A stretch of 64,000 nucleotides of DNA from Sphingomonas sp. (GTDB lineage Bacteria; Pseudomonadota; Alphaproteobacteria; Sphingomonadales; Sphingomonadaceae): the NCBI GenBank assembly GCA_025936675.1, contig JAICSX010000003.1, forward strand, positions 1 through 64,000, written 5' to 3'. A model generated the notes under the pieces. That model had not been told where the DNA came from. It was given only the letters and a program-made list of their open reading frames with translations, and searched no databases. Shown in pieces: positions 35,982 through 45,090 of the stretch; within the stretch, counting starts at the first letter, position 1; each line of letters begins with the position of its first letter. A program made the position numbers and the translations under genes.

Positions 35982-37138
35982 GAGGTCTTGCTATTCTCTT
36001 TGATGTAGCCCGGCCCGAGGTCGATCCCGATCATCTTGGCAGTGCCGTGGCCCGCGCCGAGATGGACCTCGATTTGGACCTCGTCGCCCATCATGTGCTC
36101 GGCGAGCGCTGTGCCGTCGTGGTCGATGCCCACGCCGCCTTCAGCGACCTTGATGCCGCCATAGGCGACGTAGGATTTCGCGACGTTGAGATCGACGCCT
36201 GCCGACCCTGCCGCCGCCATCAGCCGGCCCCAATAAGGGTCGCCGCCGTACCAGCTGCACTTGACCAGATTGTTCTCGACGATGTTCTTCGCCGCGATCC
36301 GCGCTTCCTCGTTGCTGCGCGCCCCGGCGACGGTGAGGTGCGCCATGCGCGTCATCCCCTCGGCGTCACGCGCCATTTGCATGGTGAGATCGCGGCAAGC
36401 GGCGAGCACGGCATTCGCAAACTCGTCATGATCGGCCTTTCCGCGCTTTCCCGACGCGAGCAGAATCGCCGTGTCGTTGGTCGACGTGGCACCATCCACG
36501 TTCAGCGTGTTGAACGTGGCATCGGACGCTGCCTTCAGCGCCTTCTGCATCACCGAGCGCGGCACGTCGGCATCGGTGGTGAGGAAGGCGAGCATCGTCG
36601 CCATGTTCGGCGCAATCATCCCGCAGCCCTTGGCCATCCCGCCGAGCGTGAATGTCGAGCCCTTGATCACCACCTCCTTCGCCTGATGATCGGTGGTAAG
36701 GATGCCGCGCGCGGCATCATGAGCCCCGTCGACCGCGAGTTTCTTCGCGAGCTTGGGCACGTGGCTCATGATCGGTTCCATCGGCAGCGGAGTTCCGATG
36801 ATTCCGGTCGAGCAGACCAATACATGGCTGTTGGCAATCTGCAGCGCTTCACCGGTCGCCGCGGCCATCAGCTGCGCATCCTTGTAACCGGGCTTTCCGG
36901 TGCCGGCATTGGCGTTGCCCGAGTTGACGATGATCGCGACCGCCTTGCCGCCGTTCGCTTGCAAGGTCGCTCGGTCGAGCTCGACTGGCGGCGCAGCGAA
37001 CTTGTTCTGCGTGAACACCGCTGCGCAAGGCACCGGCTGCAAATCTTCGGTGGCGAGCATCGCCATGTCGAACTTGCGCCGCTTGATTCCGGCGTGGCAG
37101 CCGGCTGCAACGAAACCTTCGGCGGCAGTCACGCTCAT
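35978..37138 (-). CDS. argJ: Bifunctional ornithine acetyltransferase / N-acetylglutamate synthase
   Basis: 386 aa, ATG 37138 in an ATGA overlap with argC. Recycles the acetyl group from N-acetylornithine to glutamate. The autocleavage site is clear: KGCGMIAPNMATMLAFLTTD, with cleavage before the Thr of ATM. Also NVDGATSTNDTAIL. Presence of argJ means the cyclic arginine route. Confidence 0.95.
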   Translation of the reverse strand: MSVTAAEGFVAAGCHAGIKRRKFDMAMLATEDLQPVPCAAVFTQNKFAAPPVELDRATLQANGGKAVAIIVNSGNANAGTGKPGYKDAQLMAAATGEALQIANSHVLVCSTGIIGTPLPMEPIMSHVPKLAKKLAVDGAHDAARGILTTDHQAKEVVIKGSTFTLGGMAKGCGMIAPNMATMLAFLTTDADVPRSVMQKALKAASDATFNTLNVDGATSTNDTAILLASGKRGKADHDEFANAVLAACRDLTMQMARDAEGMTRMAHLTVAGARSNEEARIAAKNIVENNLVKCSWYGGDPYWGRLMAAAGSAGVDLNVAKSYVAYGGIKVAEGGVGIDHDGTALAEHMMGDEVQIEVHLGAGHGTAKMIGIDLGPGYIKENSKTS

Positions 37139-38139
37139 GGGTAAACTCCGATCGTCGTAAGCCCGGCCGTCTCATCGAGGCCGAGCATGAGATTTGCGCA
37201 CTGGATCATCTGTCCCGCCGCGCCCTTGCCGAGATTATCGATGGCGGAAAGCACGAGGACGCGAGCCGTTCGCTCGTCGTAGCGGGCGGTGAGCTGGACT
37301 CCGTTGGAACCCGTCACCCACTTGGTCGCGGGCGGCTGGTCGGTGACGTTGACGAACGGCTCGCTCGAATAAGAATTCCGAAGCACTTCCAGAGGATCGA
37401 ATGCGCCCGTCGCCTCACCGTAACAGGTGGCGAGGATGCCACGCGTCATCGGCACCAGATGCGGCGTGAACAGGACCGTCCCACCAATCGCCATTTCCAT
37501 CTCGGCCGTATGACGGTGGCTCAAAAGGCCGTACGCCGAGAAGCTTCCATCGACGGTGCTGAAGCCGGTCGACTCCTTGGCCTCACGGCCGGCGCCGCTG
37601 ACGCCGGACGCGGCGTCCACGATCAAACCTCCCGGCTTTACGAGCCCGGCATCAACCAGCGGCTTCAGCGCCAGGATTGCGGCCGTCGCATAGCATCCCG
37701 CGGCAGCGACCGCCTTGGCGTCCCTGATGGTGTCGCGGTTGAGCTCGGGAATGCCGTAGACGAAGCTGCCAAGAAGCTCCGGCGCCTCGTGAGCGTGGCC
37801 GTACCAGCGCTCGTATGTCGCTGCATCGTCGAGCCGGAAATCCGCGCCGAGATCGACGAAGGTTACGCCTTTTTCGAGAATCGCCGCCGCGATCCGCTGG
37901 CTATGGCCGTGCGGAAGCGCGGCAAACATCAGGTCGATGTCATCAAGCGCCCCGTCGAACTTCTCGACCGTCGCATCGGGATAGGCCGCCGCAAGATGCG
38001 GGTGCACGGTGCCGAGCTTCTGCCCCGCCTTGCTCTCGCCGAACGTGCGCGTCGCCGTAAGCTGCGGATGCGCGGCAATCAGCCGCAGCAGCTCGCCGCC
38101 GACATAGCCCGAAGCTCCAAGGATGGCCGTCCGAATCAT
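37135..38139 (-). CDS. argC: N-acetyl-gamma-glutamyl-phosphate reductase
   Basis: 334 aa from ATG 38139, with AGGAG seven bases upstream; a GTG at 38157 is less likely. Reduces N-acetylglutamyl phosphate with NADPH. N-terminal GASGYVGGELLRL is the nucleotide-binding loop; AAAGCYATAAI carries the catalytic Cys. First gene of the argC-J-B-F-G run, so its promoter serves all five. ARG boxes lie 23-57 bases upstream. Confidence 0.95.
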   Translation of the reverse strand: MIRTAILGASGYVGGELLRLIAAHPQLTATRTFGESKAGQKLGTVHPHLAAAYPDATVEKFDGALDDIDLMFAALPHGHSQRIAAAILEKGVTFVDLGADFRLDDAATYERWYGHAHEAPELLGSFVYGIPELNRDTIRDAKAVAAAGCYATAAILALKPLVDAGLVKPGGLIVDAASGVSGAGREAKESTGFSTVDGSFSAYGLLSHRHTAEMEMAIGGTVLFTPHLVPMTRGILATCYGEATGAFDPLEVLRNSYSSEPFVNVTDQPPATKWVTGSNGVQLTARYDERTARVLVLSAIDNLGKGAAGQMIQCANLMLGLDETAGLTTIGVYP

Positions 38140-38162
38140 GGGGCGGCTCCTATCCACCGGAT

Positions 38163-38196
38163 TGCATATTTATGCAAGTAGATGCATATTCATGCG
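38163..38196. promoter_or_regulatory. Two ARG boxes between argC and argR
   Basis: TGCATATTTATGCA (38163-38176) and TGCATATTCATGCG (38183-38196) are palindromic A/T-centred boxes starting 20 bases apart. ArgR hexamers bind paired ~18-base ARG boxes. The second overlaps the ATG codons of argR. Confidence 0.85.
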
Positions 38197-38653
38197 CATG
38201 ACCGATCTGAAGGACCGCCGGCAACGGGCAATCGCGGACCTGATCCGCGGGAGCACGCTGTCGAGTCAGGAAGAGCTTGCCGAGCAATTAGGTTCCCTCG
38301 GATTTGTCGTCACGCAGGCGACCATCTCCCGCGACCTCGAGCAGCTTGGCGCTGTCAAGGTCCGCCGCCAAGGCCAGCTGGTCTACGCGCTTGCCGACGT
38401 CGCAAGCGCGGGCTTTTCCCCGCGCGTGGCATCCGTGTTCCGCGACTGGGTGCGCTCGGTCGAACCGGCGGCAAATCTCGTCGTGATCAAGACTCCGCCC
38501 GGATCGGCGCATCTTGTCGGCGTGGCGCTCGACAATTCGGAGATCGACGAGATCGTCGGCACCATCTGCGGCGACGACACGATCTTCATCGCCTGCCGCT
38601 CGGCGGCCGAGGCGCAATCCCTCTCGGCGAAGCTCGGCGGCGAGCTACAGTGA
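38192..38653 (+). CDS. argR: Arginine repressor
   Basis: About 153 aa from ATG 38192, or 151 from ATG 38198. Winged-helix N-domain (RRQRAIADLIRGSTLSSQEEL, VTQATISRDLEQLG with recognition helix) and C-terminal arginine-binding hexamer domain (GSAHLVGVALDN, EIVGTICGDDTIFIACRS). No Shine-Dalgarno is visible before either ATG, so the mRNA may be leaderless. The start codons lie inside the second ARG box, giving direct autoregulation, while the divergent argC run is regulated from the same site. Confidence 0.94.
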   Translation: MRMTDLKDRRQRAIADLIRGSTLSSQEELAEQLGSLGFVVTQATISRDLEQLGAVKVRRQGQLVYALADVASAGFSPRVASVFRDWVRSVEPAANLVVIKTPPGSAHLVGVALDNSEIDEIVGTICGDDTIFIACRSAAEAQSLSAKLGGELQ

Positions 38654-39850
38654 CGCGATCTTCGCCGGCATGCAGTAGGAACGGTCGAGCGGCGGCGGTG
38701 CGTTTGGCTGAAGCTTCAACCGCGGCGTGAGCTGCACCAACCGCCGCACGTAAGCATCCGTGAAAACCGTCGCGCACTTGCGGCTGAGGTGAGACCATTC
38801 CGGAACGACGAGATTTTGCGCCTGCGGAAGATCGTCGGCGTGGATGCCGTGCGCATGGGTCCCCGCGAGCAACGCATTCCAGCCTATCACCTTCGGAAGG
38901 CGCTTTTCTTCGACGACGCGGATTTCTGGGGCGTCCGGCGGCCGGATAAAGATGACATCACCGCCGCGCGCTCGAATGCGCCGCACCGCTTCGGCGCTTC
39001 GGGCGATGACATTGCGGGCAATGAATGGCGGAAGAGGCGGACCCTTGAACAGGTTCCACGCGTGACGCGCATGCTGCTGCAAATACCCCGGCACCTCAAT
39101 CCGATCCCACATGAAGTACTGCCGCTGGTCAAACGTTTCGGAGATCTTCCACACGTCCTCGTAGGGGCTGTCCACCCCTTTGCGCCAGCCGTGGTCGAAC
39201 CGCGGCAGCATACGGCTAAGTCGGTAATCGGCGTCCATGAAGGCGAGGTATCGTTGCAGCCAACGATCGATCCACAATCCGGTCAGCTGCGATGGCTTAT
39301 CGTTCTTGTTGAAACTCTTGAGATACGGACCGCCTACGCCAACGCCCACTGGACGGAAGTAAGGAAGATCCGCCAGACCGACAATCAGCAGCCCATGGAA
39401 CTTGGGATCGTTGGCATAGCTTTCGAGCAACGCGCGTCCGGTGGTTCCGACGATTGCCGTCTGGATCGGGCGGACTCCGGTCAGCTGCTGGAAGCGCGCA
39501 AGATCCGTATCGAAGAGGATGCGGCTGTCGCCGACGATCGCAACCGGCGCAGCATCGGCGAGGCGCCGCTGTTCCGCCCATGCCTGGGGGCTGTCGTCGA
39601 TGTCGCCAGCGCGAAGGCCGAGGTTGGTACGCGCATTCCACTCCCACGCGCTGGTCAGCAGCGTGACCATGAGAAACACCGCGGCGCCGATCTTCACCCA
39701 GGGTTGGGTCGGGATGTCGCGGGTGGGCACCGGCTGCGCCTGACCGGGCCGGTTGGCCGCGGTTTGCCTGAGGCCCGCCGGCAGCGCGCCTTCGCGCAGG
39801 CCCCGGACTTCGGCTTTGTGCGCTTTAGAATGCGAAATAGATGAAGGCAC
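38645..39850 (-). CDS. SGNH-like partner protein of an MBOAT acyltransferase
   Basis: About 401 aa from GTG 39850, inside the end of the MBOAT gene (26-base overlap). One N-terminal membrane helix (WVKIGAAVFLMVTLLTSAW) leaves a periplasmic domain. GDSRILFDTDL has the SGNH GDS block, and the later DGPPDAPE-like region and a C-terminal DVDDLPQAQNL-type segment could provide the Asp/His. Such SGNH-type (AlgJ/AlgX, DltD-like) proteins complete O-acetyl transfer begun by MBOAT. It overlaps the 3' end of argR by nine bases. Confidence 0.7.
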   Translation of the reverse strand: MPSSISHSKAHKAEVRGLREGALPAGLRQTAANRPGQAQPVPTRDIPTQPWVKIGAAVFLMVTLLTSAWEWNARTNLGLRAGDIDDSPQAWAEQRRLADAAPVAIVGDSRILFDTDLARFQQLTGVRPIQTAIVGTTGRALLESYANDPKFHGLLIVGLADLPYFRPVGVGVGGPYLKSFNKNDKPSQLTGLWIDRWLQRYLAFMDADYRLSRMLPRFDHGWRKGVDSPYEDVWKISETFDQRQYFMWDRIEVPGYLQQHARHAWNLFKGPPLPPFIARNVIARSAEAVRRIRARGGDVIFIRPPDAPEIRVVEEKRLPKVIGWNALLAGTHAHGIHADDLPQAQNLVVPEWSHLSRKCATVFTDAYVRRLVQLTPRLKLQPNAPPPLDRSYCMPAKIASL

Positions 39851-41246
39851 TGCCCTGCCCCTGCTCGATGATCACGGCGAACAACAACAAAGTCCAAATT
39901 CCGGCGATCGCGACTGCCGGCGTCTTTTCGATCACGGCCTCCAGCGTCGTGCCGCGCATGGTGAGATGGGTTCCGAAAATCGCGGACACGATGACCAGTG
40001 CAATGATCATCGGACCCGCGGCGATCAGCGGCTCTGGCTTGACCTGCATTCCCGCCATGCCCTTCAGCACCACGCCCGCTCCGGCGAAGGTCTTCGCGCG
40101 GAAGAACACCCAGGTGATGTTGACGAGGAGGAAGGTCAGAAGCGCGAGGCCGAGCATGGCGACGCGGCCTGGAGTCACTCCCTTGAAGCGGGCCTTCAGC
40201 CAGCGTTCGACCGACAGGTACAGGCCGTGCAGGCCGCCCCAGACGACGAACGTCCAGTTGGCGCCATGCCAAAGACCGCCGAGCAGCATTGTCCCCATCA
40301 GCGCCGCATAGGTTCGCGCCGGCCCGTGGCGGTTCCCCCCGAGCGGGATGTAGAGATAGTCCCTAAGCCAGCTCGACAAAGTGATGTGCCAGCGCCGCCA
40401 GAAGTCGGAGAAACCGACCGCTCCATAGGGAAAGCGGAAATTGTCGGGCATCGCGAAGCCGAGGCACAAGGCCACGCCGATCGCCGAGGTCGAATAGCCC
40501 GCGAAATCGCAGAAGATCTGCCCGGCGAAGGCCAGTGTCGCGACCCACGCGTCGAGCATTCCGGGCGCCTGCCCGTGGGCGTCGTAGACCGCCTCGACCA
40601 CTGGGGCGAGGAACCCGTCCGCCAGCACCACCTTCTGGAACAGGCCCAGCGTCAGCAAAGCCAGGCCGAACGCGATCTGGTTGGGCTTGGCCTGCCGCGG
40701 CTCCTGGAACTGCGGCACCAGCTCGGTCGGGCGCATGATCGGTCCCGCGACGAGATGCGGGAAGAAGGTCACGAACAGCGCGTAGTCAAGGAAGCGTCCC
40801 GCCGGCTTGGAGCGCCTGAGGTACACGTCCAGCGTGTAGGACAGTGTTGCAAAAGTATAAAAGCTGATGCCGACCGGAAGGATGATGTCCCAGCCCGGGG
40901 GGTGGTAGATGATGCCGAGCGACCCGGCGATCGCGACGAAATTATTGAGTAGGAAGCCGCCGTACTTGAAATAGCCGAGCATGCCCAGGTTCACGATGAC
41001 GCTGGTCAGCATCCAAAGCTTGCGCGTGTGCTCACGCTTCGCCCGCACCATCCATTGAGCCGCCCACCAGTCGACGACGGTCGAGATCCACAGCAGGATC
41101 ACGAACGGCGGATTCCACGCCGCGTAGAACAGGTACGACGCGATCATCAGGTTGATCTTCTTCTGATGCCAGGAAAAGAACGGCGCGTAGTGGAGCGCCA
41201 TCACGATCGCGAAGAAGACCAAAAAGGTCAGCGAATTGAAGATCAT
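39825..41246 (-). CDS. MBOAT-family O-acyltransferase (AlgI-like)
   Basis: 473 aa with about ten membrane helices. The catalytic block is present: FWRRWHITLSSWLRDYLYIPLGGN with one conserved His, and LLGGLWHGANWTFVVWGGLHG with the second. Additional FKYGGFLLNN, PVGISFYTFATLSYTLDVY and GPIMRPTELVPQF match the AlgI/DltB family. It moves acyl groups across the inner membrane to a periplasmic or cell-surface polysaccharide. The SGNH-like gene downstream is probably its partner. No other polysaccharide genes are near. Confidence 0.92.
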   Translation of the reverse strand: MIFNSLTFLVFFAIVMALHYAPFFSWHQKKINLMIASYLFYAAWNPPFVILLWISTVVDWWAAQWMVRAKREHTRKLWMLTSVIVNLGMLGYFKYGGFLLNNFVAIAGSLGIIYHPPGWDIILPVGISFYTFATLSYTLDVYLRRSKPAGRFLDYALFVTFFPHLVAGPIMRPTELVPQFQEPRQAKPNQIAFGLALLTLGLFQKVVLADGFLAPVVEAVYDAHGQAPGMLDAWVATLAFAGQIFCDFAGYSTSAIGVALCLGFAMPDNFRFPYGAVGFSDFWRRWHITLSSWLRDYLYIPLGGNRHGPARTYAALMGTMLLGGLWHGANWTFVVWGGLHGLYLSVERWLKARFKGVTPGRVAMLGLALLTFLLVNITWVFFRAKTFAGAGVVLKGMAGMQVKPEPLIAAGPMIIALVIVSAIFGTHLTMRGTTLEAVIEKTPAVAIAGIWTLLLFAVIIEQGQGSAFIYFAF

Positions 41247-41480
41247 CGGACGCCGCCAAGAAATGCGCGTCCGGTCGCCCCATCAACCATACAGCACGCC
41301 CCCGAGCTGTACGCGGTACAGGCCGCCAAGGACTCAGCGGCTGGTCAGCTTGGAAGGTACACGCGTGAAACCTGCACGCAAGGCTTGTCCTCCGATAACG
41401 AGCTGCACGTCGCTTGAGGTACGTCGTCTGCCGCGTCGGTGACGGTTGTTGACGATCCTGTCGAAGCATAAAGAGGCAAA

Positions 41481-42563
41481 ATGTCCCAGCGGAGCCATCG
41501 CCGCTGCGCTTTCGCGTTTGCCGCATTCGCGGCAGCGTTGTCTTCAGCGTCAGCTGCGCGCGCTCGGGCACCGCTTCCAACCGACAATCACCGGACGGAA
41601 ATACTTTTCCTTGGAACGGCCGGTGGACCGCCGCTGAGGTCCGACCGGTCCGAGCCGTCAACACTGCTGATTGTAAACGGCCGCGAATATCTGATTGATT
41701 GCGGGATCGGCACAGCGCGGCGCTTGATCGAAGCGGGTATCGACTCGAGCCGGATCAAGACGATCTTCTTTACGCACCTCCACGCCGATCATGACATGGG
41801 GCTGGCCGATGTCATGGCCAATGATTTCTTCGAAGGCGGCGGATCGGGCAAAGCAGGACCATTTGATATCTACGGACCGCCACAGACGAAGGAACTTGTC
41901 GACGCGGCCTTCCAGTTCATCTCGGTCGGCTTTCGGCCTTTCGCCGCGGCCCCTCCGACACAGTATCGAATGCAAGGAAGCAGATTTGTGTCCGCGTTCA
42001 CTGCACATGAAATCAGTCGCGACGGCATGGTTTTCGATGATGGCAACATCCGCGTCACTGCCGCTGAAAATTCACATTATGTGATGATCCCGCCCGAAAC
42101 ACGCTCGGCTTACAAGACCTATTCGTATCGCGTTCAAACTCCGGATGGCGTGATCGTGTTTAGCGGTGATACGGGCCAGAGCGGCGCGATTGGCGGTCTC
42201 TCGAAAGGCGCCAATGTGCTGATTGCGGAAGCCTCTTACAGGGATAACGCAGATCTCGACGAGTCGATCGGCGCGCGGGCGGCGCGCAACCACTGGGACG
42301 CAGTGACAACCAAGCGCTTCCGCGACCATTTCGTCAACGAACATCTTGATACTGAGGAAATCGGAGAGCTTGCCGCGAAATCAGGCGTTAAATCAGTAAT
42401 TCTCTACCATTACGATCCAGCTGATAAAGCGGATCAGGCTGCGTTCGTGAGTGGCGTGAAGAGGCAATTTGCCGGCCCGGTGTTCGCATCTGACGATCTC
42501 GCCCGTTATTGCATAACCTCCGGCAGCGTCGCGCCGTGCGGAAGCGCTCGCCGCAACCACTAA
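41481..42563 (+). CDS. Secreted MBL-fold metallo-hydrolase
   Basis: 360 aa. Signal peptide (FAFAAFAAALSSASAARA) followed by the metallo-beta-lactamase fold: TAGGPPLRSDRSEPSTLLIVNG, YLIDCGIG, the THLHADHD metal motif, FSGDTGQS and a final LYHYDPAD. The order resembles RNase Z / YycJ-like and arylsulfatase-type MBL proteins, but the export signal argues against tRNA processing; a periplasmic ester or phosphoester substrate is likelier. Stop overlaps that of the convergent amidohydrolase as CTAA. Confidence 0.85.
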   Translation: MSQRSHRRCAFAFAAFAAALSSASAARARAPLPTDNHRTEILFLGTAGGPPLRSDRSEPSTLLIVNGREYLIDCGIGTARRLIEAGIDSSRIKTIFFTHLHADHDMGLADVMANDFFEGGGSGKAGPFDIYGPPQTKELVDAAFQFISVGFRPFAAAPPTQYRMQGSRFVSAFTAHEISRDGMVFDDGNIRVTAAENSHYVMIPPETRSAYKTYSYRVQTPDGVIVFSGDTGQSGAIGGLSKGANVLIAEASYRDNADLDESIGARAARNHWDAVTTKRFRDHFVNEHLDTEEIGELAAKSGVKSVILYHYDPADKADQAAFVSGVKRQFAGPVFASDDLARYCITSGSVAPCGSARRNH

Positions 42564-44041
42564 TACTCCCCGAAGCGCCCCTTCACCGATCGGATCAGCT
42601 TGGCGCTGTCGTAGCCGACGCCGTCCTTGAACACGACGATCACATTCTCGACGTCGTTTATGTTCGCGGCTGGATTGCCTTTCACGATGAACAGGTCGGC
42701 GTCCTTGCCTGCTGCAATTGTTCCGATCCGGTCCTGAAGCCCCATGTACGTTGCGCCGTTCAGAGTCCCGATCTTGATTGCTTCGACCGGTGAGAATCCC
42801 GCCTCGACCAATAGCTCAAGCTCGCGCTGGTCGCCGAAGCCGGGGATGACTCCGCCGTTCCCGGTCGGGTCCGGTCCCGCCATCAGCAGACCGCCCGCGG
42901 CGACGAACTGGCGCTCCAGCTCCTCGTCATTCTTGTAGGCCTGGGCGAACTCCTCCGCCCGTTTGGTTCCGGCGCGGCTGGCCGCCAGGTTGCGCGAGAA
43001 GAGATAGGCTTCCTTCGCTTCAACGCTGAGCACGTCCATCTGCCGCGCCTGCAGCGGCTCGTGCAGCGGTACGCTCTGGGCGAACACCGGCAGCGTCGAC
43101 GTAATCGCGACATGATGGTCGACCAGCAGCTTGATCAGCGCGTTCGCTTCGGGGCTCCCGGGCGTCATCTTCAGCAGCGTCGGTGTTCCCGTCCCATCGC
43201 TGCACTCATCGGGCTTCTTGCCCGGATCGAGCTGCGTGTTGACGAAGAAGCCGTGCTCCAGATTGTCGATCCCGAGCGCTACCGCTTGCGGATAGGTCAC
43301 CGAGCACAAATGGCCGGTGAGCTTGAGACCGTGCCGATGCGCTTCCTTGATCGCGGCGCCGAGCTCGGCACGCGTCAAATGCATGTAGGCCTTGAAGCTG
43401 TTAACGCCCATGTCGGCCCAGAACGCGACTTCCTTCTGGGCGTCTGCCGGCGACGTAATCTGGTGGTTCTGGATGAAGAAGGCTCCAGGGCCTTCGAGGT
43501 AGGGGCTGGTGACGTCGAGGTGCGGTCCTACAAGGTGACCCGCGTCGATCTCGCGCTTGAGGCTGAGGTCAGTGTAGGGCTCGACGCTTCCGGTAGTCCG
43601 CATCGTCGTCACGCCATTCGCGAGATAGAGCCGCGGCGCGCTGAAGGTCATCTGCGGGATGATGATCGGCTGCTCGAACTTGCCACTGGCGTCGAGGTTC
43701 GGCCGCTGCAAATAATAGAGGTGGTTGTGCATCCCGACGAGGCCCGGGAGCGCCGTTTCGCCGGTGCCGTCGAGCGTGCGATAGCCCGCGGGAACCGGCG
43801 AGCCGGCCGGCAACACTGCCTCGATCTTGCGCCCGTCGATCACCAAGGTCGCGTCCTCGATCGCCGGCGCACCGGTGCCGTCGATGATGCGCAAGTGCTG
43901 GATCGCGGTTCGGCCGGCCGGCAAGTGGACGAACGGCTGGACGTCGGGACCAAGCTCAGCGGGTGGTGCAAGGACCGGCGCCGACATTGCGACGGAAGCA
44001 AGCGCGAATGATGCCGCGGCTGCGAGCAGGCGAAACTTCAT
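42560..44041 (-). CDS. Exported amidohydrolase
   Basis: 493 aa, signal peptide MKFRLLAAAASFALASVAMS. Metal-dependent hydrolase fold with DGRKIEAVLPAG, LPGLVGMHNHLYYLQ (the HxH equivalent is H-N-H here), LKLTGHLCSVTY, and the C-terminal GTIAAGKDADLFIVKGNPAANI typical of imidazolonepropionase/prolidase-like amidohydrolases. The His motif reads HNH rather than HxH with a single spacer, which still fits the family. Substrate unknown; it may act on dipeptides or cyclic amides. Confidence 0.87.
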   Translation of the reverse strand: MKFRLLAAAASFALASVAMSAPVLAPPAELGPDVQPFVHLPAGRTAIQHLRIIDGTGAPAIEDATLVIDGRKIEAVLPAGSPVPAGYRTLDGTGETALPGLVGMHNHLYYLQRPNLDASGKFEQPIIIPQMTFSAPRLYLANGVTTMRTTGSVEPYTDLSLKREIDAGHLVGPHLDVTSPYLEGPGAFFIQNHQITSPADAQKEVAFWADMGVNSFKAYMHLTRAELGAAIKEAHRHGLKLTGHLCSVTYPQAVALGIDNLEHGFFVNTQLDPGKKPDECSDGTGTPTLLKMTPGSPEANALIKLLVDHHVAITSTLPVFAQSVPLHEPLQARQMDVLSVEAKEAYLFSRNLAASRAGTKRAEEFAQAYKNDEELERQFVAAGGLLMAGPDPTGNGGVIPGFGDQRELELLVEAGFSPVEAIKIGTLNGATYMGLQDRIGTIAAGKDADLFIVKGNPAANINDVENVIVVFKDGVGYDSAKLIRSVKGRFGEY

Positions 44042-44153
44042 GACTTCCCCCTTGCTTTAACGCTGCACGCTCGCACGCAGACGTTGCATCCGCAATGGGG
44101 AGGCAGCACAGTCATGGCGTACCAGCCACTGCGGGAATCAATGGAGGGCTGTC

Positions 44154-45089
44154 GTGAGGCATAGCAACAAGAATCGGCTTTTCCTGATTTGCATCGCAGC
44201 TGTTTGCGGCCTGACCGCTCCTGCCGCAGCGCAGAACGACAAGATGACGCCCATTGCGACGCCTGCGCAGGCAGATGCGATCCCTCTCGGAACGGGGCCG
44301 CTGCCCGGCGCGACCGCGTCCGAAAGCTGGTACCACCAATATGGCAAGGACTTCGCACGCAACGTGACCGTCGCGACTTTGACGCCGTACCTGCCGGATC
44401 CCGCCAAGGCGACCGGTACCGCCGTCATCGTCGCACCGGGCGGCGGCTTCCGCTCGCTGTCGATGGAGAATGAGGGGTCGGACGTCGCGCGTGCGCTTGC
44501 CGCGAACGGTGTCGCCGCGTTCGTCCTCAAGTACCGCCTGATCCAGACACCCGCGGACATGGCCGCCTACGATGCGTCGATGAAGGCGATGTTCGCGGGC
44601 GCGGGACGGCCGCGGACGACATCTGGCTCACCACCGGCATTTCCGTCGTTGGCGCCGCAGCTCGCCGACTCGCGTGCCGCGTTCTCGCTAATTCGGAAAC
44701 GAGCCGGCGAATGGCACATCGACCCAGCGCGCATCGGCATGGTCGGCTTCTCCGCCGGAGCCGCCCTGACGCTCCAAACGGCGCTGCAGGAACCCGACAC
44801 GAAGCCCGCGTTCATCGGGATCATCTACGGCCCGCTTGCGCCGGTGACCGTCCCCGCCGACGCGCCGCCGATGTTCGTCGCTTTGGCCGCAGACGATCCG
44901 ATCTTCGGCCACGGCGGGACGGGCCTCATCCAGAGCTGGATGCACGCCAGCCGCCCTGTGGAGTTCCACCTCTATGAACAGGGCGGCCACGGCTTCGGGA
45001 TGTATCCGAAGACGACGACCAGTACCGGCTGGTTCGATGCGTTCGTCAGCTGGATGCGGATGCACGGCTGGCTGACGGCCGCGCATTAG
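44154..45089 (+). CDS. Exported alpha/beta hydrolase (acetyl-esterase-like)
   Basis: 311 aa from GTG 44154 with GGAGGG five bases upstream. Signal peptide (LFLICIAAVCGLTAPAAAQ). Oxyanion hole IVAPGGGFRSLS, nucleophile GFSAGAALTLQ, Asp in LAADDPIFG and His in GGHGFGM. This HGG-like pattern fits bacterial acetyl-xylan or carbohydrate esterases. The convergent GH3 gene a base away suggests a role in hemicellulose breakdown. Confidence 0.87.
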   Translation: MRHSNKNRLFLICIAAVCGLTAPAAAQNDKMTPIATPAQADAIPLGTGPLPGATASESWYHQYGKDFARNVTVATLTPYLPDPAKATGTAVIVAPGGGFRSLSMENEGSDVARALAANGVAAFVLKYRLIQTPADMAAYDASMKAMFAGAGRPRTTSGSPPAFPSLAPQLADSRAAFSLIRKRAGEWHIDPARIGMVGFSAGAALTLQTALQEPDTKPAFIGIIYGPLAPVTVPADAPPMFVALAADDPIFGHGGTGLIQSWMHASRPVEFHLYEQGGHGFGMYPKTTTSTGWFDAFVSWMRMHGWLTAAH

Positions 45090-45090
45090 C

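Noticed and set aside
38123..38191. Upstream extension of argR
   Set aside because: Would run through the argC start and both ARG boxes. The family N-terminus starts near MTDLKDRRQRA.
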